Origin: Blastomussa wellsi
Taxonomy: Eukaryota; Cnidaria; Anthozoa; Scleractinia; Plerogyridae
Assembly: GCA_947652115.1 (NCBI GenBank)
Contig: OX393561.1
Location: 40,383,373-40,447,372, forward strand
Reading direction: 5' to 3'
Length of the DNA stretch: 64,000 nt
Shown: positions 40,005 to 53,900 of the stretch, piece after piece
Numbering within the stretch: position 1 is the first letter of the stretch
Layout: each line of letters opens with the position of its first letter
The notes under the pieces: generated by a model
What the model was told of the DNA's origin: nothing
What the model saw: the letters and a program-made list of their open reading frames with translations, nothing else
The model's database searches: none
Program-made: the position numbers and the translations under genes

Positions 40005-40621
40005 TTTAATCAAAAACTTTCTCGAGTGGCAACGGTAAGGTGCATAGCACTGTAAAAACATACAGGAGTGTTTTGTTTGAGCAGCAGAGCATGCCAGCTC
40101 TCCTCAACTTCTTGATCCAACATGTCATTCCAGAAACAAAACACTATTTCCTTTTTGAAATAGCTCCCTGTTGAAGAAAGGGGGTGCACCACTAAGGAAT
40201 GACATAACCAGCAATAAACAGCAGAATACTAATTGTATCAAAAGGCCTAAGATAGAGCCCTAAGGTCATTTCCAGGGTGGGGTGCGGGTGCACAGCCCTG
40301 CACCCTACCCCTGGAGAGTAAGAGGTCATGCATACCATAAATGTTCTCAAATTAACGGGGAAGTATCACCGAGGTTATCATAATTTTTGGTCAGAATCAT
40401 TATTAAGCCGGTTTGGGGGGGGGAGGGCCGGGCATAGGCAAGGGGATTTGACAGAGTGGACGTTTTGATAGCCTACGCCAGCGCACGCTTCTATCGTTCT
40501 TCGCAAAAAAATGCGCCCGCTAGTCCCCGCGGTCCGCGTCGCGTTTCATGCGCTGCGCGCTGTGCGGGCTGATTCTGCCCAGATGCTCGGTCAGAGGTTG
40601 GTAACTAGCACAAGTTTCAAA

Positions 40622-40654
40622 ATGGCGGCCGGTTCTACATGTTGGAACTCTTGA
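40622..40654 (+). promoter_or_regulatory. Possible uORF upstream of DHODH
   Basis: An ATGGCGGCC context opens a 10-codon frame closed by TGA, about 100 bp before the DHODH ATG. Whether it is transcribed is unknown. The 40480-40570 stretch just upstream is rich in CG dinucleotides compared with its surroundings, consistent with a promoter zone. Confidence 0.35.
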
Positions 40655-40750
40655 TTTATTTTTCTTTCTGTCACCGGATGCCTGCTCAAGTTATCTTCAT
40701 CTGCAGCCTATCTGTTCAAAAGTCTCCAGTTCTCTTAAGAGATTTTCAAA

Positions 40751-43700
40751 ATGGTGAGTTTCGCCAATTTGTCAATTCAGTATTCCGAGAGCTTTGCCAG
40801 CACGTGAACAACTTGTTCAGATCTCAATATAAACTAATCTAAGATATCTAAATTATACCTTTATATTAGCTTGGATTAAATCCCAGGGTGCATTCTGTTG
40901 CAAGATGTTTGATCTTTGCTTTTTTCCTTATAACCCTCTTGGCTTGCATATCTTCCGCAAATCTTCGAACCACCAAATCTTTCAACCACCCTATGTTCGT
41001 GTGTGTTGCGTGACCTCGATCAACGGCGGTTACAAAAGAAATATAGACGCAGAATGGGCAAACAAAAGACTCAGTTTTGATTTTACATTTCATCTGAGCT
41101 TTGATTGAACATGTTGGATAAACTTAGTATTTAGAGCAAGTCACAGCCAACGCATTCATCTTTTTCGTATGGGAGTACAAACCCCCCACTTCCCCCTGGA
41201 TGAAACGTTTAAACCTTCTTTACCATGACATGGAGTTGTAACCCGCTGCCTACCCCTATGCAACCCACCCTCAGAACACTGCTGATTTTGAAAATTATAC
41301 TAAATACCAAGAAAAGTGTAGCTTAAGATGTTAAACTGTGTTTGATACTTCTTGTGTTTTGTTGCAGTCCGCATTTCAACAAGGTATAGTTAGAAGTCTG
41401 ATTAATCACAGCGTAGCGCTAGTGGGCTGTAGCACAGTTGCAGTCACATTGCATTTCTCAACAAATGGAAACGAGAGATTTTACAGATCCATTCTTATGC
41501 CAGTTGTTATGAGAGTACTAGATCCTGAACGTTCTCATGCATTTGCTGTGTGGATGGCTTCTAAGGGTCTGGTTCCTGTCGACAGAACTGATGATCCTGA
41601 AATACTGGTAAATAAAAATTTGATGTAAAAGTAGTCAAACAGGTTTTCACTCTTGGTTGTTTTATGCTTTGACTACCAGCTGATTGGAATCACTTTTCAA
41701 AATCTTTACTTTTCATTCACTTTCGTGTGTGATTCCTGAACATTTGAATGATTTTTGGTACATTCTGCTAGGGTCCAAAATTAACTTTTGGGCCTTCACA
41801 CAACCTGGCAACTTGATAAAACATTTTGGTTGCCAGCTTGCAATTTGTGGTCACCAAAATTTTCCTCCTTCTGTAAGTGGAACTCGCTACAATTGTAGTT
41901 TAACATGAAAATCCCTGTCAATTTTGTATTTCTGAACTACTGGAAAGGGGATCTAAATTTTATATCAGTGTAATAATCAAAGTTTACTGAAATTTGACTG
42001 TGATATGGTCTGATATTTGCATATCACATGTATCTTGGTGAAGTAGTCCTGGAAATAGTTATTTGTCCACTGGCGACCAATAGTAAAATTTGGTTGCCAT
42101 TGCAATTGCATTGGAGACCAGGATAATGCAATTTCAAACCCTCTGGCTGTCAACTATAATGATGCAAAATGATCAGTGCCTTTTTCATTTATGATTGTCC
42201 ACATTTTGAATTGCTAGGGGGGGTGTATTTTTGTTGATATTTATGTTGATATGATCAATACAGAATGATCGGTACCTTTTAAGTTATGATTATCCATTTT
42301 TGATTGGCAAGAGATTTTAACCAACATTTATTGAATTTTCCTCAAAGGGGATACACCTTGAAAGCCAGAATTGTAATCTATCAACATTTTGTCCTTTTGT
42401 TGAAAACCTTTCCAAATTCCTATTCAGAAAACCACAGTGTTTGGTCTTCCGTTTCCAAATCCTATTGGCTTGGCAGCAGGCTTTGACAAGCATGGAGAAG
42501 CTGTGGGTGGAATGTTAAAAGCTGGATTTGGTTTTGTAGAAATTGGGAGTGTGACACCATTGCCACAGGCTGGGAATGCCAAACCAAGAGTGTTCAGGCT
42601 AATGGAAGATAAAGCTGTTATTAACAGGTGGATAATCGCACAATTTAATATAATTATAGTTTTTCAGCTTGATTTGACTCAGCTCTTTTCAGAGGTCCAA
42701 ACCCTTATCCTTTTATACACCATTTTTGACAGAAGTGGTATCCCTTTCATATACCTGTGATAGAAAATGGCACCCCTTTCTCATAAACCATATCCTTTCC
42801 TGCAGCACTACCATATATCTGCTAGCCCTAACAATATGGTTATTTCAGGCAGCCAGTTCTCTAATTTTATTTTCAGTAGAGATATTGCACATCTGTTTTA
42901 TTAAATTTTCATCTTCTTAAAATACTGGGATGAATCAACATTTAGGTGAGTCTTCAAGATATTTTTAAAAGAGCTTTAAAATAGGTATCTAATATACCGG
43001 TATGAAATACCTTAAGTTTATCTTTTGCATACCGGTACTTTCACCCTGAGTCTTATCATGAATAGGGAGTTCCTCCTCTCTCTCCAATATATACACATAT
43101 ACATGTGTATTATACACATAAGCCTTCTGTAATGCTTACTTTACTATTATTTTTTTCAGGTACGGTTTCAATAGTCATGGACATCAGGCTGTCCAATCAC
43201 GACTAAAGAAACAGTTCCGAGAAGGAGGCCACCCCCCTGGAATCCTGGGCATAAATCTGGGTAAAAACAAAACTTCTGAGAGTGCTGTAGATGATTATGT
43301 CAAAGGAGTGCAGTGCTTCAGTGGTTTGGGAGATTACTTGGTTATCAATGTATCATCACCAAATACACCAGGCCTGAGATCACTGCAGGGCAGACAAGAA
43401 TTAGAACAGCTTGTAGATAAGGTAAATAGGAATTATACTTCAGACAATTGAAAGCTCGGTTGATTCTTACCCCATTCTTGGTTGTGAGAACCCCTTACCT
43501 TCCAAGCTAAGACTGATTGCTAGCGGTTTACTTGTATATCTTGAGGAGTCTCATGACTCCTTAGTGACATTGACCCATGATTGATGAACTAGAAAAATTA
43601 TGCTTTCCATTGGATGTAGTGAGTTTCTTCACGGACAGCACCATCCAAACTTTGAACCGCCAGATCCAGCATTTTGAGACTCAAAAGAAAAAGATTGAAG

Positions 43701-46496
43701 TACCATATTCTTCATTCAGCTTTTACCAATCCATGGGTATGGAAGGGTGTGGAAGTGTAGAACAGCTGTCAGTTCAGGAGTGTTCAGTGTCGCAAGTTGT
43801 GTTTTTGGGTGGGAAACTTGGTTAGGCCACCTTTCTAGGACTTCTTGGTCCAGGTGTATCAAATTGAATGTTATTGGTACCAGCAAGTAAAGTTGTGCCA
43901 AGCCAAATTACCCCTGGCCAGGAATTATTGTTGGGACAATTGTTAGCAATTATTTGCATTTTTGCGTGGTTTTAATTTTAAAATTCCCTTCAGGTATTGG
44001 AGGTACGAAATGCAATGCCTGCAAATGTTCAATATCCTATATTGGTTAAAATTGCTCCAGATCTCACTGAAGATGACAAAAAGGACATTGCAGCTGTGGT
44101 AGCCAGGGAAAAGGTTTGTTGTTTTTGTTTTAAACGAAAATGTCTGGAAATTGAATTGTAGCACTTCAGGAGCTTTCAATTGGTTTAATGATTGAAGGTA
44201 TCATGATGATTTGTGACTTCAGGGAACCATGGCAACAGGTCTTACAGTAAATTGCATTTGTTTCAGGGTGGTGTAGATGGCATAATAGTGACGAACACAA
44301 CTGTTGCCAGACCAGAGACATTAAAAAGTGAACACAAGAAGGAAACAGGTGGCCTGAGTGGGAAACCTTTGACTGACATGTCCACACGGACAGTGAGCGA
44401 CATGTACAAACTCACAAGGGGTATGTTGGGCAGCAACGAGGGAATGGGTCCATCAGTTTCACTGTCTCATTGTTCACTTACAACTGCCTTCAGTGTTGTG
44501 TGCATAGCGGCTATGTTGTAGTTAATTTTTGTTTTCATTTATAATAATTTTCATTTTTGTTTTGTTTTATAACTACAGTAGATAGATAGTTTTTTCTAAC
44601 TAAATCATTTTTTTCTAACTACTGTATAGTTAGTTTTGACTATCAACTTTCTAAAAAGGGGTAATATTTCCTTTTTTGCTTATTCTACACCCCTACCATC
44701 TCCTCCCCTGGACCTTCTGAACTTATGGCTCATTTCCATGCATGTGACATGAAATATACACTGGTATGCCTTGGTTGATTGATTGGTTCATTTTCAAATG
44801 CGAAGTCGAAAGATAATGTTGAATGTTGGATATCTGCAATGACACTGAAAGTGGCTGTAAAGAGAATGCAATTTGGTGTCCGGAAGTTATTTTTGTGATA
44901 TCAGACATTTTAGATACAGAATGGTATTTCATGTTCATTAATGGTCCATGTTAGCTCCTTGCCTGTGCTAAGTCAGACTTGATGAGGTCAATCTGAGTCT
45001 GATGTGATCAAAATAGTTTGTTAGATTATACCACAGTGTTCTGTTTTTATTGTGAATTCACTTTCTTTGTTTTTGATTTGTTTTTACAGGCAAGCTTCCT
45101 ATTATTGGCGTTGGAGGGATTTCTACAGGTCAAGATGCATATGACAAAATAAGAGCTGGGGCGTCATTAGTGCAACTGTACACAGCCTTGGCTTATGAAG
45201 GTCCACCGATTGTGAAGAAAATTAAGAGGGAACTTGCTGATCTCCTGAAGTGAGACACAAACCTTTTTGATTTATTATAGCAGGGAACCCAAAAGTTTAA
45301 ATTAATGCATGCAGATTTGATCAAGTCAGATGTCAACTAGAAGCTGTCATCAGTTTCTGACTGGGTAATGACTGCACAAAAGAACATATTACGTTATGTC
45401 TGTGTTAACAGTGGCTTGTACATTGTGATAGACAAGCAGAGGGGAAAAAGGATGGAATCATCATCCAAACTGTTTTAATTTGTAAGGCTAGAATCACTTG
45501 TGGGTGCGGTACTCACGAAAGCATTAAAAATGTGAATGTTCTTTATTGTTTATTTCCATTAAAAATGTCCCAGAAAGTACTTTTCAGAAAAAGAAGAAGC
45601 TAACCAATTTCATTGAGGGCAATTATATTATTTTAAAAAAATTATGGATAGAATTATATTATGAAAATACGAGATTTAATGTTTTATGTCAGAATTAGCT
45701 CAAAACTCTTTGGCATGAAAAGAAATTTGAATTGCCTACAAGGAGGGAGGAGGGAGGTGTAGACCCCGTGTTCCCCTTATATGGGGGTCAGGGGTTCTGA
45801 AACTCCCTCTTCCAACACCTTTTTAGTTTTGCTCCCAGCTTGCTCCTGCATTCACCATCCTTAGAGGCTCCTTTATATTTCTATAAAAAAGATTATTTTG
45901 CCATTTTTCCTAGAATCCCAATTCTCACCCTCTCATCTCCAATCTCCTGAATGCCTCCTGGGCTACCATCCCACTGTTCCACTACACTTAATATGTGGGA
46001 GGGTCCTGATCAATGATCAGGGTTCGTACAGGTCATGGAAAACCTGGAAAGTCATGGAATTCTAGAATGTCATTTTCCAGGACTGGAAAGTCATGGAATT
46101 AAAGTGTGGGTCATGGAAAGTCATGGAAAATCATGTTTATTAAAAAAGTGCAAAATCAATTAGGGTTTTTGGTGACGAAAATCGTAAAAACTTACCCAAA
46201 ACGAAAGAGGATTTCCTAGAAAATGCTCAAATTTAGGTCATGAAAAACTTGGACGAGTCATGGAAAAGGTCATGGAAAGTCATGGAATTTCAAAAGCGCA
46301 AAAGAGTACGAACCCTGAATTGATCCAGTCACCAAGAAATAACAGAAGAATCTTATGCACATGCTTTTATAACAAACAATAAAGATTAACACTTAACTGC
46401 TGTGGTAAACAACTTTTTAATGTTGTTTTTCACAGAAATGATGGTTTCAACTCAATAGAAGAGGCTGTTGGAATTGATCATGTTAATAAAAGATGA
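40751..46496 (+). CDS. DHODH: Dihydroorotate dehydrogenase (quinone), mitochondrial
   Basis: Eight coding exons: 40751-40753, 41368-41607, 42428-42627, 43160-43421, 43994-44113, 44267-44420, 45090-45249, 46436-46496. They give 399 aa (human 395). The enzyme oxidises dihydroorotate to orotate at the outer face of the inner mitochondrial membrane and passes electrons to ubiquinone (fourth step of UMP synthesis). Visible landmarks are an N-terminal basic/hydrophobic membrane anchor, [22 protein letters not shown], the class-2 catalytic serine in [41 protein letters not shown] and [11 protein letters not shown] for FMN binding. The start is chosen because an in-frame TAA lies just upstream of the ATG at 40751, which directly abuts a GTGAGT donor. 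Exon 7 could end in TGA at 45250-45252, but splicing at 45249 to the last exon restores the conserved C-terminal helix. Confidence 0.95.
46018..46317. repeat. Dispersed repeat with AGGGTTCGTAC inverted ends and GTCATGGAA units
   Basis: It is bounded by CAGGGTTCGTAC and GTACGAACCCTG. The inside repeats CTGGAAAGTCATGGAA many times. A degraded complement is visible near 62120-62195. It lies in DHODH intron 7. Confidence 0.65.
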
Positions 46497-47989
46497 CAAC
46501 TGTTCAGATGTTTAAATAGCATTAAATGGACTTATTTGTCATGCCTATTCATGACACAATGTATTTTGTATAAAACAAGACAGTGCGCTATTGTAATAGA
46601 TGACAATTATTAGCAGTCTGATTCATTTTGTGTTATAGCAAAGTAGCATAATTTTAGCAAGCATCAGCTTATGGCTAACAAGAGTGGCAAGTGGAGTGGA
46701 TATGAGCCAAGCCATACAAGTCCTATACAAGTTACCTGCAGTCATAATATCATTATCATAAACCAACAAAATAAATGACTGTTGCTTTTGTCCTCCTGCA
46801 AACTGGGGATCTCAGTGAGTTAATATTACTTTCTGGCTTGTTATGCCAGGGGGGGTGGGGTGGTTTTGGAGGGGGGTGGGGGGGGTACAATTTTGAAACA
46901 AGATCCATTTTGGGGGGTACATTTTGATCTTGCAATAACCCAGTAACTGCACCTCATTGGGAGTCACCATATCAAATGTGTACCCATGCCAGGGCTTTAT
47001 CATGTACCTTCTTATGCACCACACTTACCAGATTACTTGCAGGAATTTTTTGTAGGCATATAAAGCTATATAAAAAGAATGATAACAATTTTATTCATGC
47101 CCAAACAGCTAAACATATTATAAACAAGGTAGAAAATACAAACAAGAGAAAAGAGAAACAAGATATTAAATAACTAGGATAAAAATATGTGTGTGCCAGG
47201 AATGAAGCAAAGAATTTTGCATTATTTAAAACATGGTCAGGAGAGGGGGGAGGGGAAAGGGGTACATTTTTAAAATTGGAATTTTGGGGTTACAGCTTTG
47301 AAACACAACTTTTTCAAAAACCAGCCCCCCTGAACGTAATAAACGATCGGTCCCTGAACATTTCCTTAATGGAGTACCTTACCCGTAGGTGTGCAGACAC
47401 ATTCGGACTTGGGGGGCGAATGAATGTGTTAGCATTAAATGGGTATATAACTGCCTAAAAATTGCTGCTGCTGTTGTCCGAATCCAGAGCATTTTGCCAA
47501 AAAACGTCTAAAATTTTTAAAACTAGGGGGAGGGGGGAGGGGCTGCTATGACCCTACCCATCCTGCGCTAGCTATCAAAACTGAAGAGAGTAAAGTGAAA
47601 CACTGTCTAAGAAAAATTTAATTACCTTCTAATGGAGTGATACTCCCCCCCCCCCCCCCCCACGAAAAAAAAAACTTCCCACATCACTTTTTGCCAAACT
47701 ACTTTAGAAAACTATTAATGCATCAGAAACAAAATAGATATAAAGTTCTTTTCTAAAATAAGTAAGAGTAAAGTTACTAAAGTGCTCAATGCAATGATGA
47801 AGCGGAGCTTGATATAGTGGACGGAGAAAGTTCACTGATGATCGCCTCAAGCCGTGAAGCGCAGAGCAACAGTTTTTTTTGCTCTTTGATTTCTCCGTCT
47901 TGATTTCTACATGACTCATGAGCTTTCCAAGTTTCTGCAATGTTCGTCCGACTCCGCACACGGACTAGAGAAGTCTGGTAACTAACAAC
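46497..47989. other. Intergenic DHODH-NDUFAF6 region
   Basis: It contains the DHODH 3'UTR, G-rich runs at 46850-46920 and 47220-47260, a C homopolymer run at 47646-47661 and the NDUFAF6 promoter. No gene was recognised. Confidence 0.6.
46770..46775 (+). terminator. Candidate polyadenylation signal for DHODH
   Basis: AATAAA lies about 275 bp after the DHODH stop and is followed by a GT-rich stretch. Confidence 0.5.
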
Positions 47990-50900
47990 ATGGCGGCCAT
48001 TTCGAATGGAAGAACGATTTTTGCGCGAACTCGCCGGAAAACTTTTCGAATTTTGGCTGCAAGGAACCTCACAAATACGACGCAAAGTTCTTCCCAGTAC
48101 TGCATTAACCTAGTCAGGTAAGGTTGTTCAATTGTGTTTTTTTTTTCAAGGTTCTCACAAAACCTCTAAATATACGAGCTAAGATTGCAGAATTCGGAGA
48201 ATTTCACTTCTAGTAAGCTTACATTATTTTGTAAAATTATATTTAAAACAGGAACCTGGATTATGAGAGCTACCTTTGTGTATTGCTTCTGCCTAAACGA
48301 TCTCGAACATCAGTGTTTGCCATAAGAGCCTTCAATGTCGAACTGGCCCGGGTGAGTGACAATTAGTGTTGTCAATTCATAGGGGCCTGAAGGGGTAAAT
48401 TTGCCGATCTTTGCACTCGGAAAATTCGATTTGGGTGACGGACTGGGAATTTAGAAACAAAAAATGGAACTGGGATTTGGGTCAAGCGTAGGCTGGGAAA
48501 TGGGATTTGGGCTAAATATGGGCTGGGAAAAACGGAAATGGGATTTGGTAGTCCCCCTCTCCCCATCAGGACCCTCAATATATTTAGTAAACATTCTTGC
48601 AGATTATAAGCTTGAATTATAATTTATCACATTTGAGAGTACGGTTTAGTTTAGTTTAGTTTAGTTTAGTTTAATGTACACAACAAATTATATTTGAGGA
48701 AATAAATTTGGCTTCCTTAACAAGAGTGTAAAAAACCAGTGTATACATCTACATGAGCTCAATAAAATATTATCATTATTATTTTTTGGACCTGCCTCCT
48801 ATATAGGTGCAAGGTTTGGTTCCCTCACTAATCTCCTGCAAGTATTAGTAATATAATTATTTCCATTCTTTCTCTTGTCAAATCAAGATTCAAGATGTTG
48901 TAAGTGAACAAACAATAGGAAGAATGAGACTGCAGTTCTGGAGGGATTCACTGGAAAACATTTTTCAGGTGAATTTGACAATTTCATAAAGGAATGAATT
49001 TGACTCATAAAGAGAATTTTATAAGTGTGATTTTCCGCTGGCTGAGGTTCGAATGAAGCGAAAATGTTTTTCTCACACACTGTTGGGAGTCTGGGTGTGA
49101 GTGTGTGGGGGTACAAGGTCACATGGCTCAGAACAAAGTTCAGTTTGTTTGTTGCCATTTGCCACTGCCTGACATGCCCCACCCACCCACCCTTAAATGT
49201 CTTTAGGTTTTTTGTTTTTTAAAAATGACTTCCGTTTAGATTATTTTATGACATAATGGCAGCCCTATTATTTGGTGTTTACATAACCCAGAAACAGTGG
49301 CCATACTGGTGTCCCAAACTATTTCCACTGGAATTGAACTGATGCAAACATTGTCTTTTGTTTCAGTATCCAATTATATGACCACTTGTCATATGAGGGA
49401 AGATGCTCCATTAGAAGTAGACCTTTTACTATGGAGAAATTCGGCACAGCTGTCAGCTGTCTTCTGGACTAATTGTTTTTTTTTTTTGCATCACATTTTA
49501 GGGGAATCCTCCGCAACAACCTGTGGCACTGGAATTGGCTGAGGTCAGTTTTTTATTAAGGATATTTGGTTTCCTGGGGTTTCATTCTTTATCTTCCGTT
49601 TAATATAAAAGGATTAGGCTCAATAACCAGCCACCGTTCGGGAACCGGAGCCAGAAGGGGACGAACAAAGAATCGAGAGAATGGCAGAAATAAAGCTGAT
49701 AAAAGGACAAGCATTGACCATTAATCTGACCATTAATTTGAATTAAAAATTCACCCTTGTGGACGAGGCATTTATTTGGGTCCCAAAATAGGAGTGTGTT
49801 TTTTGTTTTCATTTTCTTGAAAGCCTTGCTGTTATTTTCTTAAGTAATGTTTAAAATAAAATATGTACTGCACATTTTTTGAAAAGCTTCAAAACCATTT
49901 GTGATAGATCTATTCATTTGTAGAATAATCCTCAGATTTATTAGTTATTATTTTTCAAGAGAAAATCGGTTGTAAAATTTAGGCGTGTCTATATCAGATA
50001 CTCATAATTTCAACATTTCATTTCTTTTGTATTGACTTATTATTAAATGAGTTTTTTTAATTTTAAATAAAGTTTACTAAGTTTAATGCAACAACACACC
50101 CACTTCAACTCTAGTCAATACCTTGCTACAGACAAATCATTGCCAAAACTTGGTGGTTTTTTACTTTTACTAATCAATGAGATTAATTTGTATAAGACCG
50201 AATTCAGAGCAGTGTTTGTCAAGTAAAAGAAGTCTGCATTCCAAAATTCAGCTATTTTAGTGCACTTTCAAAAGTGCCAAGAATTCTAGGGGACATTCTT
50301 GCCTACTTAGCCCTTCATTAATAGGTTTAGGTTAATAAACACCATTATTTAAAAGCCAACTTGATAGACCCGGAGTTATTTTATTTGGGGCGTGGTGTTT
50401 AATACGATATTTGTGCCAGGGTAGTTGTATCCACTGGGCATTTTCTGACTAGCTTTAGCAAGTAAACCTTTATTCAACATAATGGGCAGAATGCAAATTA
50501 ACAGGATCTGCCTACCAGTAAATCGTTACTGGTCACTGGGTGTTTTGCAGCACTCAGGGATGGGGGTGCGAAGATGCAACATGGGGACACGGCAAACCTT
50601 GCATGTCCCAGTCCCTGCATCCTACTCCACACATCCTTCTCCCACTTTTAGTGACAGCCAGAAGATGCAATCTCCAAACTCTTTGCCAAAACACCACTAA
50701 ACAGGTTACATTTCTTTTCATTTTTGATGTTGTTATTTTCATCCAGGCTGTAGCAAAGCATAAGCTGAACAAGGGCTGGTTTTCACGACTTATAGATGCA
50801 AGAGTAAGTTTCTGGTCCGTACAAAAACTTTTCAGTGCTTTTTGCTTTGAGCTGGTCTTCTGACTTCCTGAGTGAATATGTAAGGTTGTGGTGTTCGATC

Positions 50901-53900
50901 AAATTATTTTTGTGATCAAACTGAGGAGTTTGTGTCTTTCCAACAGGAAAGAAGCCTTGACAACAGACCACATGAAACAACAAATGCTTTGGAGGAATAC
51001 AGTGAAAACACAGTGGCCTCTGTGTTGTATCTTATCTTGGAATGTCTAGGTACTTATAACCTGCATAATTTTTATACGTTATTCAGTAACAGAACACTAT
51101 AGGTTTCATGTTATGTTTCTAACAGTTTTTCCAACCATATTTTGTGGACTGCTTTCCACTCCTCTTTTAAGGCTAAATTGTATGGAACACAATTTTAAAT
51201 TTGCAAAAAATTAAGGGATTGTTTGTTATAAGCTGGGGAGGCGCAGTGGCCTAATGGTTAGTGCGCTGGACTCTGGATCGGACGGTCCGGGTTCGAGTCC
51301 TGGCTGGGCCACTGCGTTGTGTTCTTGGGCAAGACACTTTACTCTCACAGTGCCTCTCTTCACCCAGGTGTATAAATGGGTACCGGCGAATTTACTGCTG
51401 GGGGGTAACCCTGCGATGGACTAGCATCCCATCCAGGGGGGAGTAGAAATACTCTCTGTCGCTTCATGCTACAGAAACCAGGATAAGCTCCGGCCTGATG
51501 GGTCACTAGGCTCGACTGCAGACTGCAGACTTGTTATAAGCTAATTGGCAATATTTTTTTAAAAAAAATCTTAGACTTATGGCCTATTAAAATCCCTGTA
51601 ATTAGTAAATTTATGTTTAAAATAATTACGAGTACTCCTGTGATTGTGTGAAACCTTTTACACTTTTCTTTTTTTATATTAAATAATTATGTATTTTAGT
51701 GTAGGCTTTTACTTTATTAGCATTGTATTATTAAATGAGAGCCATAAGTTTAGCAGTAATAGCTATTACTGTCAAGTGTTACCATCATTGAATAAAGTCT
51801 TTCCTTCCTTCCTTCCCCTTTTAAGTGTTGGGTACAAGTTCCTGTAGCATAAAGAAAAATTAACCACAGCTTTACCAGCACTGTAAGCATTAATTGGTAA
51901 CGCAGTGGTCACATGTTGTTCCTCAAGGTGTAAAAGACGTGCAGGCAGACCATGCCGCAAGTCATCTTGGTAAAGCTGTAGGTGTCGTAACACTATTGAG
52001 ATCTACTCCCTTCCATGGCAGTAAAGGAAAAGTCTACATACCCAATAATGTGATGATCAAGGTGAAAGATTGCTTTTAAAACAACTGATTTTTAATTATT
52101 AAATGATAAATAGAGCTGTCCACCAAGGAGTTTGAGTCCAGCCTGTTTTATCCAAAATCCAAGGTGCTAATTAACCATTGGGCCATCCATTTGGAATGTT
52201 TTTGCAAATTTTGGCAGCACCCTCATTCATGATGATACCTCACTATTTCTGCTGGTTCCTCGCTGTCCACCCGGGAATCTGGGGCCAAGTTGTTCAAAGC
52301 ATGACCAAGTTAATCCAGGATTAAAACAAAATTTTATTTTATTTTACTTCAGTATTTAGTCCTCCAGCTTTTATGCTGGCAAATCTCGAACTCCATGAAA
52401 TGTTAGCAATAAAGATATAAACCTACAATCAACTTTTATTCCTCAGTTAGTGTTAATAGGCTTTGTTCATTTGTCCATGCAACAATTATTTAGTCTAGAC
52501 CACTAGCCAATGATGTCAGCCAGTGCTTTATTCATAAATAAAAACCATTCGTAATGTTTACTTACAGATCATCCAATTTAGGCACACAGTGAGCTAATTT
52601 TATTCCTTGTTTGTAGCCTTAACATCTGATATATATCAATCCTTTACTTAGCATGGTGTATCTCATGAGGATATTATAAGAGGAAAGACGACACAGCCAG
52701 TGAAAGATGTTGCTTACGATCTTGCCAGCTTAGCCCACTCTCATCTCTCAACAGTATGTATGGCAAAATTTGATGGAAAATTTATGTTTCAAAAAGAGTC
52801 ACAGGTTTTTAGAAAATAGCTGACTAAAAAAATTTCAGGGATCAGATGTTCTTGAATGCAGGAAGTTGCACTTCTAATGTTTCAGTGCTAGTTTTTGTCT
52901 GTGGGGAACCTTACCTGTTAACAGTGATTTCACATAAGTAAGAGTTATTTTCAGTCACGTGAGCCTGTAAGACCAAAACCAATTAAAGTTGAAATATTAA
53001 GACCAATTTGGCTAACATGTTTACATCCTTGTTGCTGCCTAATTCAGATCATGTGATGATTCATTTGGGAAGTAACAATTGTGCAATATTTGTCACATGC
53101 AACTGGGTGCATGTGAGTATATACGAAAAGAACAATTGTAACCTCCCAAATGAATCATCACGATCTGAATTGGGTAGCAACATAGTGTGTGAGAACAGAC
53201 AATTTTTTTGGCGTCTGCTCTCGCAGGCTAGTAGCAAGTAAAATCAGTGTGGCCAGTGCAAAATGTGGAAGTAAACCAATCACTGCGAACACTTTCTTTT
53301 GGGTTGTCAGGAAAATTTTGCGTGACGGGCCAAAAGAGCATCTACGTAGGATGCTGTAAGCATAGTAATGGAAAAACAATTTTAAGAAAGCAAATTTGAA
53401 TTACCATACTTTTGACAGTCAAGTGAAAGCCACTCTTACTAAGAAATTTGCATGGATTTTTCAAACCAGTCACTAGTACCAACTGAAAGCAAAATGTGAA
53501 TTACTTTCAATACTCTTGTGATATAATCAACCACAACATCGATTGTCCTATTTTTTTTTTGTTCTTAACCTTAGGCACAGTTGCTGATGTCAAAAGCTCC
53601 AAAAGTATCATCTAGGGTATTTTTACCAATGGTATGATAATCTGGATTAGTTTAAAAAATAGTGCTTTGCTACAATTGAATATTTTGTTATTGTATATAA
53701 CCACTTGACCCTGCATTTCTCATTCAGTTTAAGCCAACATGTTATTTATTCTCTTTACTGGTTCCCAAGTAATTTGTATTCACCCATGAGACTTATTACT
53801 ACTTAAATTTACATCAAATGATAAATTAATGGACCCTAGTACTTAACTACAGATCCATAGAAGTTGCTAAGGGATTTGCCAAAGACATTTTATTTTGTGG

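Noticed and set aside
45250..45252. TGA after exon 7 as the true DHODH stop
   Set aside because: It lies in the donor GTGAGA. The downstream exon restores a C-terminal segment that matches the family.
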